Assembly: GCF_003086695.1 (NCBI RefSeq)
Contig: NZ_CP025999.1
Location: 2,211,680 to 2,275,679 of the forward strand
Direction of reading: 5' to 3'
Origin: Stenotrophomonas sp. SAU14A_NAIMI4_8
GTDB taxonomy: Bacteria; Pseudomonadota; Gammaproteobacteria; Xanthomonadales; Xanthomonadaceae
DNA length: 64,000 nt
Position 1 is the stretch's first letter, and every line of letters starts with the position of its first letter. The notes under the pieces were generated by a model. That model searched no databases. It saw only the letters and a program-made list of their open reading frames with translations, and was not told the DNA's origin. The translations under genes were made by a program, and so were the position numbers. Positions 35,091 to 47,518 of the stretch are shown here, in pieces.

Positions 35091-36251
35091 ATGAATGACC
35101 CGCTGTTTGAACCCTATGTCTTCAGCAACGGCACGGTGCTGCGCAACCGGATCGTGATGGCACCGATGACCACCTGGTCGTCCAACCCGGACCAGACCGT
35201 TTCCGCAGACGAGCTGGCCTACTACCGTGCCCGCGTGCAGGGTGTGGGCCTGGTGCTGACCGGCTGCACCCAGGTGCAGGCCAACGGTGTCGGCTTCACC
35301 GACGAGTTCGCCTCCCATGATGATCGTTTCATCCCCAGTCTGCGCAAGCTGGCACAGGCTGCAAAGAGCGGCGGCGCCCCTGCCGTGCTGCAGATCTTTC
35401 ATGCGGGCAACAAGGCGGTGCCCTCGCTGATACCCGAAGGCGAACTGGTCAGCGCCAGTGCCATGGCGGCACCGAAGGGGCCGTTCAATAGTGGCGAGAT
35501 CATGAGTCGTGCGCTTGACGATGACGAGGTGCTGGCCGTCATCCATGACTTTGGCGAAGCCACCCGCCGCGCGATCGAGGCGGGATTCGACGGCGTGGAG
35601 CTTCATGGTGCGCATGGTTTCCTGATCCAGAACTTCCTGTCGCCGTTGTTCAACCAACGAACCGACAACTGGGGAGGCACCCTGGAGGCGCGAATGCGCT
35701 TCCCGCTGGAGGTGGTACGTGAAGTGCGCCGTGTGATTGCCCTTCGCGCCCGGCGGCCCTTCCTGCTGGGCTACCGGATATCCCCTGAGGAACCGGGCGA
35801 AGGCGCGCTGCGCGTAGGTGATGCCCTGGCCTTGGTGGACGCGCTGGTTGCAGAGGGAAACCTGGACTATCTGCACGCGTCGCTTTACAGCGTCCTGGGC
35901 GGCAAGCCGTCGGATGCAGTGGATGAGAGAACCACCGCCGAGCTGTTCATTGAGCGCGTTGCAGGGCGCCTGCCGTTGATGGCTGCAGGCGGTCTGCGTT
36001 TGCCCCAGAATGCGCGCGCCGCTCTGCAGGGTGGGTTGACCCTTGCTGCGGTCGGGCGTGGCCTGGTGATGGATCCACAGTGGGTGCAGAAAGCGCAGGC
36101 GGCGCACGATCGGGATATCGTGACCGCACTGGCTATGGACGCCGACGCTGGGGAAGCGGAGGTTCCAGAGAAGCTGCTGGACGCGATCCGTTCGAATCCG
36201 GGGTGGTTCCCTGTGCGATCGGTGGGGGTGCTGGAGGACGCAAGCGGCTAG
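35091..36251 (+). CDS. Old Yellow Enzyme-family NADH:flavin oxidoreductase
   Basis: 386 residues with the FMN-barrel pattern: RIVMAPMTTW, LQIFHAGNKA, FDGVELHGAHGFLIQNFLSPLFNQRTDNWGGTLEARMRFPLEVV and LAAVGRGLVMDP. Members reduce activated C=C bonds of enals, enones, quinones or nitro compounds. ATG at 35091 is preferred; GTG at 35079 would add four residues. It is the last gene of the island B operon. With two hydrolases and two NAD(P)-binding proteins, the operon looks suited to dismantling reactive carbonyl compounds. Confidence 0.92.
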   Translation: MNDPLFEPYVFSNGTVLRNRIVMAPMTTWSSNPDQTVSADELAYYRARVQGVGLVLTGCTQVQANGVGFTDEFASHDDRFIPSLRKLAQAAKSGGAPAVLQIFHAGNKAVPSLIPEGELVSASAMAAPKGPFNSGEIMSRALDDDEVLAVIHDFGEATRRAIEAGFDGVELHGAHGFLIQNFLSPLFNQRTDNWGGTLEARMRFPLEVVREVRRVIALRARRPFLLGYRISPEEPGEGALRVGDALALVDALVAEGNLDYLHASLYSVLGGKPSDAVDERTTAELFIERVAGRLPLMAAGGLRLPQNARAALQGGLTLAAVGRGLVMDPQWVQKAQAAHDRDIVTALAMDADAGEAEVPEKLLDAIRSNPGWFPVRSVGVLEDASG

Positions 36252-36277
36252 TCTGCGACCACATTGCTTGATTCACG

Positions 36278-37186
36278 TCAGTGTGACGCCGACGCGTCAT
36301 CCACGACCATGACATCGTCAGGCTTCCTGCGAGCGGCGTACTCGGCCAGTACCACGCCGAACACGGCCATCAAGCCCCCGCCAACAACCCAGGTGTTCAA
36401 TGCCTCGCCCAGCACCAGTACGGCAAGCAAGGCGGTGACGATGGGAACCAGGTTGAAGAATCCGGCAACGCGGGCGGCGCCCAGTCGATGCAGGCCTGTC
36501 ATCCAGGCCAACGGTGCCATGATCGAGGCGCCGACCGCAGCGAATGCGATGCAGCCAATGGCCGCCCCGCCCTGCACGCCATTGCCTGCAGCAAGGCATA
36601 GCGGAAGCAACAGGATCGTTGCAGACGTGGCCTGGAGAAAGAGCGATTCGATCAGCGTTACGGCAATGCGCCACTTGTGCATCAGCAGGTTGTAGGTAGC
36701 AAACGCCACCGCACCGAGCAGCATCAATGCGTCGCCCTTGTTGATGCCATGGGATGCCAGCGCTTCAAAATCGCCGTGAGACACCACTGCAATCACCCCA
36801 ACCAGGGAAATGATCGAGCCGATCACCGCGCCGACGCGGATCGCGTTCCCCATGAAGACGCGTGACAGCCCCAACGCGATCAGCGGAATGAGCGCCTGGA
36901 TGACACCCATGTTGGTGGCAGACGTGAAATGCGCGGCGTAGTAAGCCAAGCATTGGAACATGACGCCACCCAACGCCCCCAGCACGAAGAATCGAGCCCA
37001 GTTGGCCTTGATGACCGCCAGATTGGTCTTCAGCCGTGGCAGCGCGAAGGGCAGCAGGATGATGGCAGCAGCAAGCCAGCGCCAGAAGCTGATGTCCACC
37101 GGGCCGACGGATCCTGCGGCGAGCTTTGTAACGATGGTGTTGGCGCCCCAGAGCAGGCAGGCAAGAAGCGGCAGCAGGTAGTACAT
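36278..37186 (-). CDS. EamA/DMT-family transporter
   Basis: 302 residues with ten membrane helices in two EamA repeats (LLACLLWGANTIVTKLAAGSVGPVDISFWRWLAAAIILLPFAL; GDALMLLGAVAFATYNLLMHKW). Probably exports a metabolite; the substrate is unknown. It is convergent with the Old Yellow Enzyme gene and divergent from the AraC regulator at 37284, which may control it. Confidence 0.9.
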   Translation of the reverse strand: MYYLLPLLACLLWGANTIVTKLAAGSVGPVDISFWRWLAAAIILLPFALPRLKTNLAVIKANWARFFVLGALGGVMFQCLAYYAAHFTSATNMGVIQALIPLIALGLSRVFMGNAIRVGAVIGSIISLVGVIAVVSHGDFEALASHGINKGDALMLLGAVAFATYNLLMHKWRIAVTLIESLFLQATSATILLLPLCLAAGNGVQGGAAIGCIAFAAVGASIMAPLAWMTGLHRLGAARVAGFFNLVPIVTALLAVLVLGEALNTWVVGGGLMAVFGVVLAEYAARRKPDDVMVVDDASASH

Positions 37187-37283
37187 GGCAATCTCGACGA
37201 CTGGAAATCAACGGTCGCCAGCGTAGACTTGGCGTAATTTCGTTACATCCATAATTTGCGTCAATCTTCTTGGCGAATGCGAC

Positions 37284-38066
37284 ATGGCCTTGGATCCCAT
37301 CCCCTCGTTCACTTCCATTCCCGGCGACATCTACGTCCGGCAAGGCACATTGCCCCCTACCGATTGGGACGCCCATGTACATCCCTGGGGCCAGTTCAAC
37401 TACGTCGCACAGGGCGTCATGGAGCTGCAGGCAGGAGACGACTGGATGGTGTCCCCTTCGCACTATGCGATATGGATACCGCCGGGTGTTGTGCATTCCT
37501 CCCGCAATCGCAGCGCGGTGATGTATCGCTCCGCGTATCTTTCCACGGAGGCGTCCGTGAGGATGCCCGGCACCCCAACGGCGTTGGCGGTCAGCGCCTT
37601 GCTGAAAGAAGTCCTGGATGAGCTCGCCCGTCGGGGCATCGATGAAGCCGTAACGCCGGAAGACCGGAGGCTTTGCGCGGTGGCGCTTGATCTGATTCTG
37701 GCTGCGCCGGTGATGGCCAGCTTTCTGCCGCTGGCCCGCGGTGAGATGCTGAAGCGGATTCTGAGGTATGCCGAGGCTTGCCTTCAGGAATCTCCTTCTG
37801 CACTTCAGGTCGCACAGCACCACCATATCAGTGTCCGATCGCTCGAACGCTTGGCCAAGCGGGAGTTGGGCATGGGGTTCGGAGAGTGGCGCAATCGACT
37901 TCGCTTTCTAAAGGCAATCGATGCCTTGGGGTCGGAACGGTCGATTACGCAGATTGCAGAAGATCTGGGGTACGCAAATTCAACGTCGTTCAGTGAGATG
38001 TTCAAGCGCCATGCTGGTCGGACGCCTGATCAGTACCGAAGGGGCGCCGCGCTACAACGGGTATAG
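37284..38066 (+). CDS. AraC-type regulator with N-terminal cupin
   Basis: 260 residues. The N-terminal cupin sensor has HVHPWGQFNYVAQGVMEL and WIPPGVVHSS. The C-terminal AraC DNA-binding domain (about 165-255) reads LQVAQHHHISVRSLERLAKRELGMGFGEWRNRLRFLKAIDAL and ITQIAEDLGYANSTSFSEMFKRHAGRTPDQYRR. It is divergent from the DMT transporter 98 bases away and probably regulates it. Confidence 0.92.
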   Translation: MALDPIPSFTSIPGDIYVRQGTLPPTDWDAHVHPWGQFNYVAQGVMELQAGDDWMVSPSHYAIWIPPGVVHSSRNRSAVMYRSAYLSTEASVRMPGTPTALAVSALLKEVLDELARRGIDEAVTPEDRRLCAVALDLILAAPVMASFLPLARGEMLKRILRYAEACLQESPSALQVAQHHHISVRSLERLAKRELGMGFGEWRNRLRFLKAIDALGSERSITQIAEDLGYANSTSFSEMFKRHAGRTPDQYRRGAALQRV

Positions 38067-38117
38067 CGCGACGCAAGCTGTGGGTTCGCTATTGTTTGCT
38101 GCAGAGGGGATGTTCGC

Positions 38118-38558
38118 ATGAAGCTTTTCCGGATCTTGCTGATACTCGCCCTGGCACTCTTCGTGCCTGGCTGCATGGAAGTGGTGAGCGCTGAATACGC
38201 CGACCGCGATGAGGCCATGAACAGAAACGCCATCGGCGAAGCGAAGTGGCTGCCCACGTGGTTGCCTGCAGATGCGGTCAACATCCGCGAGACCCACGAC
38301 ATCGACACGAATGCGTCATGGCTGGTCTTCCGCCTGCGATCTGGCGCACTTGTGTTGCCCGAGAATTGCAGCAATGCGGCGCGGCCGGAAATGCCCGGCA
38401 AGCGCGTAATGCGCCGGTTCCCATTGTTCGCCCGTGATGCCCGGTCGCGCGCATCGGCTTCCAACGGCACGTTCTATCTGTGCACCGAAGGCGCGACGAC
38501 CCATTGGGTCACGCACGATAGGGAAATGGATCTTGTCTACAGCGCAACAGTGTTCTGA
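38118..38558 (+). CDS. Small lipoprotein, unknown function
   Basis: 146 residues. Signal with lipobox LFVPGC (Cys19), then a soluble domain containing GEAKWLPTWLPADAVNIRETHDIDTNASWLVFRL. Two further Cys (NCSN, LCTEG) could pair in the periplasm. I do not recognise a family. It stands alone after the AraC gene. Confidence 0.78.
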   Translation: MKLFRILLILALALFVPGCMEVVSAEYADRDEAMNRNAIGEAKWLPTWLPADAVNIRETHDIDTNASWLVFRLRSGALVLPENCSNAARPEMPGKRVMRRFPLFARDARSRASASNGTFYLCTEGATTHWVTHDREMDLVYSATVF

Positions 38559-38592
38559 CAGGCCCGCCTGCTACCCATCCGTTGCCCCTGTC

Positions 38593-39000
38593 TCACTGCT
38601 CCCGACAGCGAAGCCATTCGCCCTTGGCAGTGCGTAGCTGCTCCCAACCATTGCTCAGGCGCCGCATGGCCGTGCCACCCAAGCAGGCTGCCCCTACCCG
38701 CTTGGACTCAGCCGTTCCATAGGCCGGCAGGCGGACGACTTCACTGGATGGCGTAGGCAGCCCTTGGCGCCGGGCCTCGCCCTGTACGTAGCCACGCTCG
38801 ATGTCCGCGCAGTACAGCCGCATGCGCGGGTCGATGAACTGATCGCATTTCATCGGCTGGGCACCGGGGTTGTGCGCCTTCGGAACGGATGGCGTGTGCT
38901 TCGGCGCGGGCTGGGGCCCGGTGGCGGAGCGCATCTGCTGGGCGTGTGCCGACGGCGCCAGCGTTATCAGCGCGATGAAGAAACCGATTCTTGCGTCCAT
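38593..39000 (-). CDS. Small periplasmic protein, unknown function
   Basis: 135 residues with a signal peptide (MDARIGFFIALITLAPSAHAQ). A Pro-rich linker (GPQPAPKHTPSVPKAHNPG) precedes a domain with four Cys: MKCDQF, YCADIERGYVQGEA, ACLGG and RCREQ, possibly two disulfides. It ends close to the lipoprotein gene's convergent stop. Family not recognised. Confidence 0.75.
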   Translation of the reverse strand: MDARIGFFIALITLAPSAHAQQMRSATGPQPAPKHTPSVPKAHNPGAQPMKCDQFIDPRMRLYCADIERGYVQGEARRQGLPTPSSEVVRLPAYGTAESKRVGAACLGGTAMRRLSNGWEQLRTAKGEWLRCREQ

Positions 39001-39044
39001 GCCAGCCCCCTGGTGTGTGGGAGGATGGTAGCGGATCGAGGGTT

Positions 39045-39066
39045 TAGTCGAGCAAGCTCGACTCTA
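39045..39066 (-). repeat. SMAG/REP palindrome
   Basis: Exact copy between the divergent 38593-39000 gene and the EAL gene. Confidence 0.9.
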
Positions 39067-39142
39067 CGGCGCCTGCGTCTGCCCCCCCTCCCCCTTGCCC
39101 CCACCGCCCCTTGGCCCCATGCTGGGGCCAGCCCAAGACGCC

Positions 39143-40687
39143 ATGTCGTACAGGGGGCCGTACTTGAGCCTGATTCGAGCAACCGCCCGCCGCCGCGCTG
39201 TTACCGAGGCTATCGTGATTGCCGCGCTGGCCGCCGCCGCCCTGCTGGCCGGGGCGCAGGCCGTGCTCTATTCAGAAGACAATGCCACGTCCGAGCGGAT
39301 CGCCCAGGCAGTCTTGGGCCGCTCGGAGACCATTACCCGCGTGCGCCGCGATGTGATGGACGAGGCGCTGCGGGTACCGGGCACGCCCTGCTCCGCCGAC
39401 GAGTTGGATCGCTTCAAGGCCCTTACCTTCCACTCCAGTTTCATTGCCGATCTGGGGCGGCTTGATGAAGGGCGTTTGACCTGCTCAGCCACCTGGGGCG
39501 ATCTGGCTGCACGGCCGCTGCCACCGCCTACGTTCCACCTGGGAAACTCGCGGGTCTGGCTGAGCGAGGACTTGGCGGGAACCCAGTATGAGGGCACGAC
39601 GCTGATTGCCCGCGACGGCATTTTCAGTGTCTCGTCCACCTCGGCATTCGACGGCATAGACGGGTTGGCCACCAGTACCAGCACGCTCAGCATCGTCGCG
39701 GGCAATCGCAGCTACACCATCAGAAAGCTGCAATCGGGTGCCGGGGCCGCCGCGCAGGTCGCCACCGTGCACAGCCGCACCTGCAGCACGCAGAACACCG
39801 TCTGCGTGGTGGTGGAAACCCCGCGCCGGTCCGTTGCCGGGCTGCCGGCCTGGGTGCTGGCGCTGATGCTGTGCCTGAGCGCGATCGCCGGTGCGGTCGG
39901 CGCCTACGTTCTGGCGCGCCGGCGCAATGCTCAGGATGGCTCGATCCACGCGCGTCTGGACCAGGCCATAAAACAGGGCGAGATAAAGCTGGTGTATCAG
40001 CCGCTTTGTCGTATACGCGATCAGCAACTGGTCGGCTTCGAAGCCCTGAGCCGCTGGCATCCGGACGCCGGCGAGGACATTCCGCCTTCGGTGTTCGTGC
40101 CCATTGCACGGCAGTTCAACCTGACGCCGCTGCTGTTCCGCCACGTGCTGGCCCGGGCGTTGCAGGAACTGGGGCCTTCGCTGCGCCGCCACCCGCAGCT
40201 GTATGTGAGCGTGAACGCAGAACCCCATGATCTGGCCCAGCCCAATGTAGTGCGCTATCTGGATGCGTTACTGCACGAGGCAGGCCTGCGCCCCTCACAG
40301 ATACGCATTGAGGTGACCGAACGGGAGCAACTTTGCGCGGTCGGCAAGGCCAACATCGGCGAGCTGGAGGCGATGGGTTACAAGCTGCTGATCGATGACT
40401 TCGGCACCGGCAGTGCGAACTTCTCGCACCTGGCCGAATCGCCGTTCCAGGGCGTGAAGATCGACCGGATGTTCGTGACCGCCATTACCGAAGATTCACC
40501 TCTGCGCTCGGTGCTGCCGGGGATGTACCAGATTGCCCGCAAGCTGGGGATGGATGTGATCATTGAAGGCATTGAAACGCCACAGCAGGCCAGCCTGCTG
40601 CGTGAACTGGCCGCCGATGCCGTGGGCCAGGGTTGGCACTACGGTTATCCATTACCGACGGCCGACGCTGTGGAAATGCTGGAGTGA
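39143..40687 (+). CDS. Membrane c-di-GMP phosphodiesterase (CSS sensor plus EAL domain)
   Basis: 514 residues from ATG 39143. The first helix (AIVIAALAAAALLAGAQAVLY) and the second (AWVLALMLCLSAIAGAVGAYVLA, about 250-272) bracket a periplasmic CSS-type domain with VPGTPCSADEL; the Cys of this motif takes part in disulfide sensing in related proteins. The cytoplasmic EAL domain follows: GFEALSRW, IEVTE, DDFGTG, VKIDR and EGIET, so the catalytic residues are present and it should hydrolyse c-di-GMP. No GGDEF domain. An upstream ATG at 39119 adds eight unlikely residues. Confidence 0.92.
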   Translation: MSYRGPYLSLIRATARRRAVTEAIVIAALAAAALLAGAQAVLYSEDNATSERIAQAVLGRSETITRVRRDVMDEALRVPGTPCSADELDRFKALTFHSSFIADLGRLDEGRLTCSATWGDLAARPLPPPTFHLGNSRVWLSEDLAGTQYEGTTLIARDGIFSVSSTSAFDGIDGLATSTSTLSIVAGNRSYTIRKLQSGAGAAAQVATVHSRTCSTQNTVCVVVETPRRSVAGLPAWVLALMLCLSAIAGAVGAYVLARRRNAQDGSIHARLDQAIKQGEIKLVYQPLCRIRDQQLVGFEALSRWHPDAGEDIPPSVFVPIARQFNLTPLLFRHVLARALQELGPSLRRHPQLYVSVNAEPHDLAQPNVVRYLDALLHEAGLRPSQIRIEVTEREQLCAVGKANIGELEAMGYKLLIDDFGTGSANFSHLAESPFQGVKIDRMFVTAITEDSPLRSVLPGMYQIARKLGMDVIIEGIETPQQASLLRELAADAVGQGWHYGYPLPTADAVEMLE

Positions 40688-40770
40688 TGGTGCTCACTTC
40701 GTGATGGGCGTCCGAAACGCCAGCTGCAGCCACGAACTAATATGGGATTTCCACAAGGAGAATCCCCCGC

Positions 40771-41433
40771 ATGAGGCAACTGGGCATTCGCAGTATCGCG
40801 TTTTCTGCCGCCGTGGTGGCTGCCACGCTGGCACTGGCGGCCTGCAGCGCAGGCGATGGATCGGCGGCGCTGGCTGAAGATCTGCGCGCTCAGCTGGACG
40901 GATCCAAGGTCTGCGCGATGCTGATTGCCCCGCAATGGCCCATCGAACAAAGCGCGGAGCTGCTGGCACGCCCGGGAATTGACGCCCTGATCGCCGCCGA
41001 CCTGGTGCACCGCGAGGCGATTGAGGATCGCGCCAACGCGACCCCTCGCGCGCGGGTTTCAGTAACTGAAACAGGCAAGCCGTTTCTGCAACTGGATTCA
41101 ATGGGAAACAGCGGCTCGACCGTACCCTATCTGTGTTTTGGCGAGCGGCAGGTCACCGCCATTGCCCGAGGCGAAGATGGCGTGGTGCGCTACCGTTACC
41201 GCATCGTGGATGCCCCGGCCTGGACCGAGCGCCGTGACATGCGCGCGGCTTTTCCCTTCCTGGCACGCCTGATTGACCAGGAGCAGCAGGCCGAAGTGGG
41301 CGCCGTGCTGGAGAATGGCCACTGGCGGATTGCACTTGGCGTGGCGCAGGCCACGGCTGCCGAACTGGGCAACACGGGCTTCTTCCCCTGCCCCTACCCC
41401 GATGCCGCGCCTGACCAGGATCCCTGCCGCTGA
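40771..41433 (+). CDS. Lipoprotein, unknown function
   Basis: 220 residues. Signal with lipobox LALAAC, then a soluble domain with Cys in KVCAMLIAP, YLCFG and FFPCPYPDAAPDQDPC. It is the first of four same-strand small genes (to 42518) closely spaced, a probable operon of envelope proteins. AAGGAG precedes the ATG. Family not recognised. Confidence 0.82.
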   Translation: MRQLGIRSIAFSAAVVAATLALAACSAGDGSAALAEDLRAQLDGSKVCAMLIAPQWPIEQSAELLARPGIDALIAADLVHREAIEDRANATPRARVSVTETGKPFLQLDSMGNSGSTVPYLCFGERQVTAIARGEDGVVRYRYRIVDAPAWTERRDMRAAFPFLARLIDQEQQAEVGAVLENGHWRIALGVAQATAAELGNTGFFPCPYPDAAPDQDPCR

Positions 41434-41453
41434 ATGTCCAAAGGAGCTGTGAC

Positions 41454-41954
41454 ATGAAACCTGCGCTTATCATCGCCCTGCTGGGGTGGGTCATCGCCGC
41501 GAACGCCGCCAACCCGGGCGCCCCGGAAGCCGGTTGGTCGAGGGACCCGGCAAGCGGCTGCCAGTTCCTGCCGCCTCGTTCGCTTCCCTCGGGCCCCACC
41601 TACTGGATCGGCGCCTGCCCAAGTGGAAAGGCCGACGGCCTGGGCGTGCTTCGCCGTCGCGATGGCGCGGACGCTGGCGAGGTGTTCTATGGCGAATTGA
41701 AGGATGGCGTGCCGGTGATCGGGGTGATCGACACCGCCCGCGGAAACCAGGGCGGGCTGATCGCCGGGCGCTGGAAGGACGGCGACCTGGCGACCCGTGA
41801 GGACAGCGTCTGGCAGGACAACACGGACGCCTTCACTGCCGCCAGCAAGGCCGCGCAGGCCGCGAGCGCGGTGTTCAAGGCGCAAAACAATGAGGCATCG
41901 GCCCGCTACTACGCGCAGCAGGCGAAGATGCTGGACGAGCAGATGGACCGTTGA
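41454..41954 (+). CDS. Periplasmic protein, MORN-like short repeats
   Basis: 166 residues with a signal peptide (MKPALIIALLGWVIAANAAN). The middle shows MORN-like segments (IGACPSGKADGLGVLRRRDG, VFYGELKDGVPVIGVID, GGLIAGRWKDGDL), then an Ala-rich helix to the end. AAAGGAG precedes the ATG. It follows the lipoprotein gene by 20 bases. Function unknown. Confidence 0.78.
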   Translation: MKPALIIALLGWVIAANAANPGAPEAGWSRDPASGCQFLPPRSLPSGPTYWIGACPSGKADGLGVLRRRDGADAGEVFYGELKDGVPVIGVIDTARGNQGGLIAGRWKDGDLATREDSVWQDNTDAFTAASKAAQAASAVFKAQNNEASARYYAQQAKMLDEQMDR

Positions 41955-41965
41955 ACCGCCCGGAC

Positions 41966-42259
41966 ATGGAACAGACCGCAATGGAATGGAAATTCGACCA
42001 GGCTCCAAACGTGGCGTGCATTACCAGCCAGGCCGTGCTGGATGGCAGCCCGGTACTGGTAGTGACCCACTACAGTGATGACCACTCATGGGCCTTCCTG
42101 GACGGGGCGGAGGCTGACCCCGCGCAGGCACGCGTGGTTTCGATGGGATCCATCGTGCGGCTGCACCCGGACGTGGAAGCAGTTGCGGACCTGCTGCCGG
42201 GGATGAACGCAGTGCGCTCTGCATCAGGCGCCGCATGGCACAGGGAAGCACACACGTAA
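41966..42259 (+). CDS. Small soluble protein, unknown function
   Basis: About 97 residues from ATG 41966 (TTG at 41951, overlapping the previous stop, or ATG at 41981 are alternatives). It contains PNVACITSQAVLDGSPVLVVTHYSDDHSWAFLDG and VVSMGSIVRLHPDVEAVADL, a pattern of small conserved proteins that often include a DUF2185-like region. No signal peptide. Coupled to the MORN-like gene. Confidence 0.65.
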   Translation: MEQTAMEWKFDQAPNVACITSQAVLDGSPVLVVTHYSDDHSWAFLDGAEADPAQARVVSMGSIVRLHPDVEAVADLLPGMNAVRSASGAAWHREAHT

Positions 42260-42275
42260 TACAACGGATACGGAT

Positions 42276-42518
42276 ATGGCCGAGAAGAACTACTGGTTTA
42301 CCCCGAAGCGTTATGGCTGGGGTTGGGGCTGGCCCTGCGCGTGGCAAGGTTGGGTGGTCTACGGCGTGGCCTTCGCATTGCTGGTAGCGGGGCCGTTCCT
42401 GTTTTCGCCGTTCAGTCGCCCCCTGGCCTTCATGCTGTACACGTGGGCTGTCTCGCTGGTACTGGTGCTGGTGTGCTGGCTGAAAGGCGCGCCGCCTGGA
42501 TGGCGTTGGGGGAAGTAG
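42276..42518 (+). CDS. Small membrane protein
   Basis: 80 residues with two membrane helices (GWVVYGVAFALLVAGPFLF and LAFMLYTWAVSLVLVLVCWLKG) and a Trp/Gly-rich N-terminus (WFTPKRYGWGWGWPCAWQGW). Last gene of the small-protein operon. Function unknown. Confidence 0.75.
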   Translation: MAEKNYWFTPKRYGWGWGWPCAWQGWVVYGVAFALLVAGPFLFSPFSRPLAFMLYTWAVSLVLVLVCWLKGAPPGWRWGK

Positions 42519-42578
42519 CTGCGGCTTTCAACGCGGCGCACGACTGATGACGCACGCCGAGCTGCTTGCTTCTTCAAC

Positions 42579-42941
42579 CTACCTGGACTGAAGTTCGCCC
42601 AGATCGATTTTCCTGGGGGAGACGCGCCGACTACTGATCGGAACTGCCGCGGATTCAAAGCGGCGGCCATCGGCGCATTCAACCGTGAAGCGATACTGCT
42701 TGGGTTCCGGCCCGGCAACAACCATCATCGGGACCGAGAAATGGCTGCCAACGGGCATCGCCGCCACTGCGTCGCCCGAGCCGTCGTGCATGTTCAACTG
42801 GCACTGTCGACCGCCATCGTCACCATGCGGTTCTGGCACGCTTCCGGAGACGCGTACGATCAGATCGCCCCCGAATGTTGCGCATCCGGACTGAAATAGC
42901 AGGAACACACATGCGGCTATGGTACGCGTCACGGTTGCCAT
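42579..42941 (-). CDS. Small lipoprotein, unknown function
   Basis: 120 residues with lipobox LFQSGC (MATVTRTIAACVFLLFQSGC). The mature part has two further Cys (RQCQLNM, VECADG) and resembles a small beta domain. It starts five bases after the stop of the membrane protein gene at 42946, on the same strand. Family not recognised. Confidence 0.78.
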   Translation of the reverse strand: MATVTRTIAACVFLLFQSGCATFGGDLIVRVSGSVPEPHGDDGGRQCQLNMHDGSGDAVAAMPVGSHFSVPMMVVAGPEPKQYRFTVECADGRRFESAAVPISSRRVSPRKIDLGELQSR

Positions 42942-42945
42942 GGCG

Positions 42946-45370
<2,425 letters not shown>

Positions 45371-45410
45371 GGGACCAATCTACGCCGCCCATTACCCCGT
45401 TTGCAGGGGC

Positions 45411-45429
45411 ATAATCGAATATCGCTTAT
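45411..45429. promoter_or_regulatory. Candidate LysR operator
   Basis: Imperfect dyad ATAATCG...CGCTTAT (one mismatch) centred between the divergent flavodoxin and LysR genes, 16 bases before the LysR start. Form and position fit a LysR site. Confidence 0.5.
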
Positions 45430-45444
45430 ACCCGGGGCGCATCA

Positions 45445-46338
45445 ATGGGAATCGAGAATTACGACCAGCTGGCCATGTTCGCCCTGGTGGCGCGCGAGCG
45501 CAGTTTCACCCGTGCGGCCGCCCAGCTCGGCATGTCCCAGCCCGCGTTGAGCCGTTCCATGCGGCAACTGGAAGAGCGCCTGGGCGTGCGCCTGCTGGCC
45601 CGCACTACGCGCAGCGTGTCCCCCACCGAAGCCGGGGAACAACTGCTGCGGGTGATTGCCCCGCGCTTCGAAGAGATCGACACCGAGCTGTCCCTGCTCA
45701 ATGCCTTCCGTGACAAGCCGGCCGGCCGGCTGCGCATTACCGCCGGCGAACACGCTGCGCTGACCGTCATGCCGCCGGTGCTGGGTCGATTGCTGCCTGA
45801 CCATCCGGATCTGAACATCGAGGTGATCGTCGATTACGGTCTGACCGATATCGTGGCCGAGGGCTTCGACGCCGGCATTCGCATGGGCGAACAGGTGGCC
45901 AAGGACATGATTGCGGTGCGCGTCGGCCCCGACCTGCGCATGGCCGTGGTGGGCTCGCCCGCGTATTTCCAAGGCCATGCCAAGCCAAAGTCGCCGCATG
46001 ACCTGACCGGGCACAACTGCATCACCATCCGTCTGCCCACCCATGGCGGCATCTTCGCCTGGGAGTTCGAGAAGAAAGGCCAGGAACTGAAGGTGCGCGT
46101 GGAGGGGCAACTGGTGTTCAACAACATTGCACTGCGCCTGGGCGCGGCACTGGAAGGGTTGGGCCTGGCTTACATGCCCGAAGACCTGGTGCGCCCGTAC
46201 GTGGCCTCGGGCGCACTGGTTCACGTGCTGCAGGACTGGTGCCCCTCGTTCCCCGGCTACCACCTGTACTACCCCAGCCGCAGGCAGTCCTCGCCAGCAT
46301 TCACCCTGCTGCGCGAGGCGCTGCGCTACGAAGGCTGA
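45445..46338 (+). CDS. LysR-type regulator, island C
   Basis: 297 residues. HTH (MFALVARERSFTRAAAQLGMSQPALSRSMRQLEERLGVRLLARTTRSVSPTEAGEQLL) and effector domain (FDAGIRMGEQVAKDMIAVRVGPDLRMAVVGSPAYF; PSFPGYHLYYPSRRQSSPAF). It is a close relative of the island A LysR with equal length. It is divergent from the flavodoxin/aldo-keto reductase pair and convergent with the second reductase operon. Confidence 0.94.
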   Translation: MGIENYDQLAMFALVARERSFTRAAAQLGMSQPALSRSMRQLEERLGVRLLARTTRSVSPTEAGEQLLRVIAPRFEEIDTELSLLNAFRDKPAGRLRITAGEHAALTVMPPVLGRLLPDHPDLNIEVIVDYGLTDIVAEGFDAGIRMGEQVAKDMIAVRVGPDLRMAVVGSPAYFQGHAKPKSPHDLTGHNCITIRLPTHGGIFAWEFEKKGQELKVRVEGQLVFNNIALRLGAALEGLGLAYMPEDLVRPYVASGALVHVLQDWCPSFPGYHLYYPSRRQSSPAFTLLREALRYEG

Positions 46339-46341
46339 GTA

Positions 46342-47496
<1,155 letters not shown>

Positions 47497-47518
47497 TGTC
47501 GTCTCCGTAAGGGTGCTG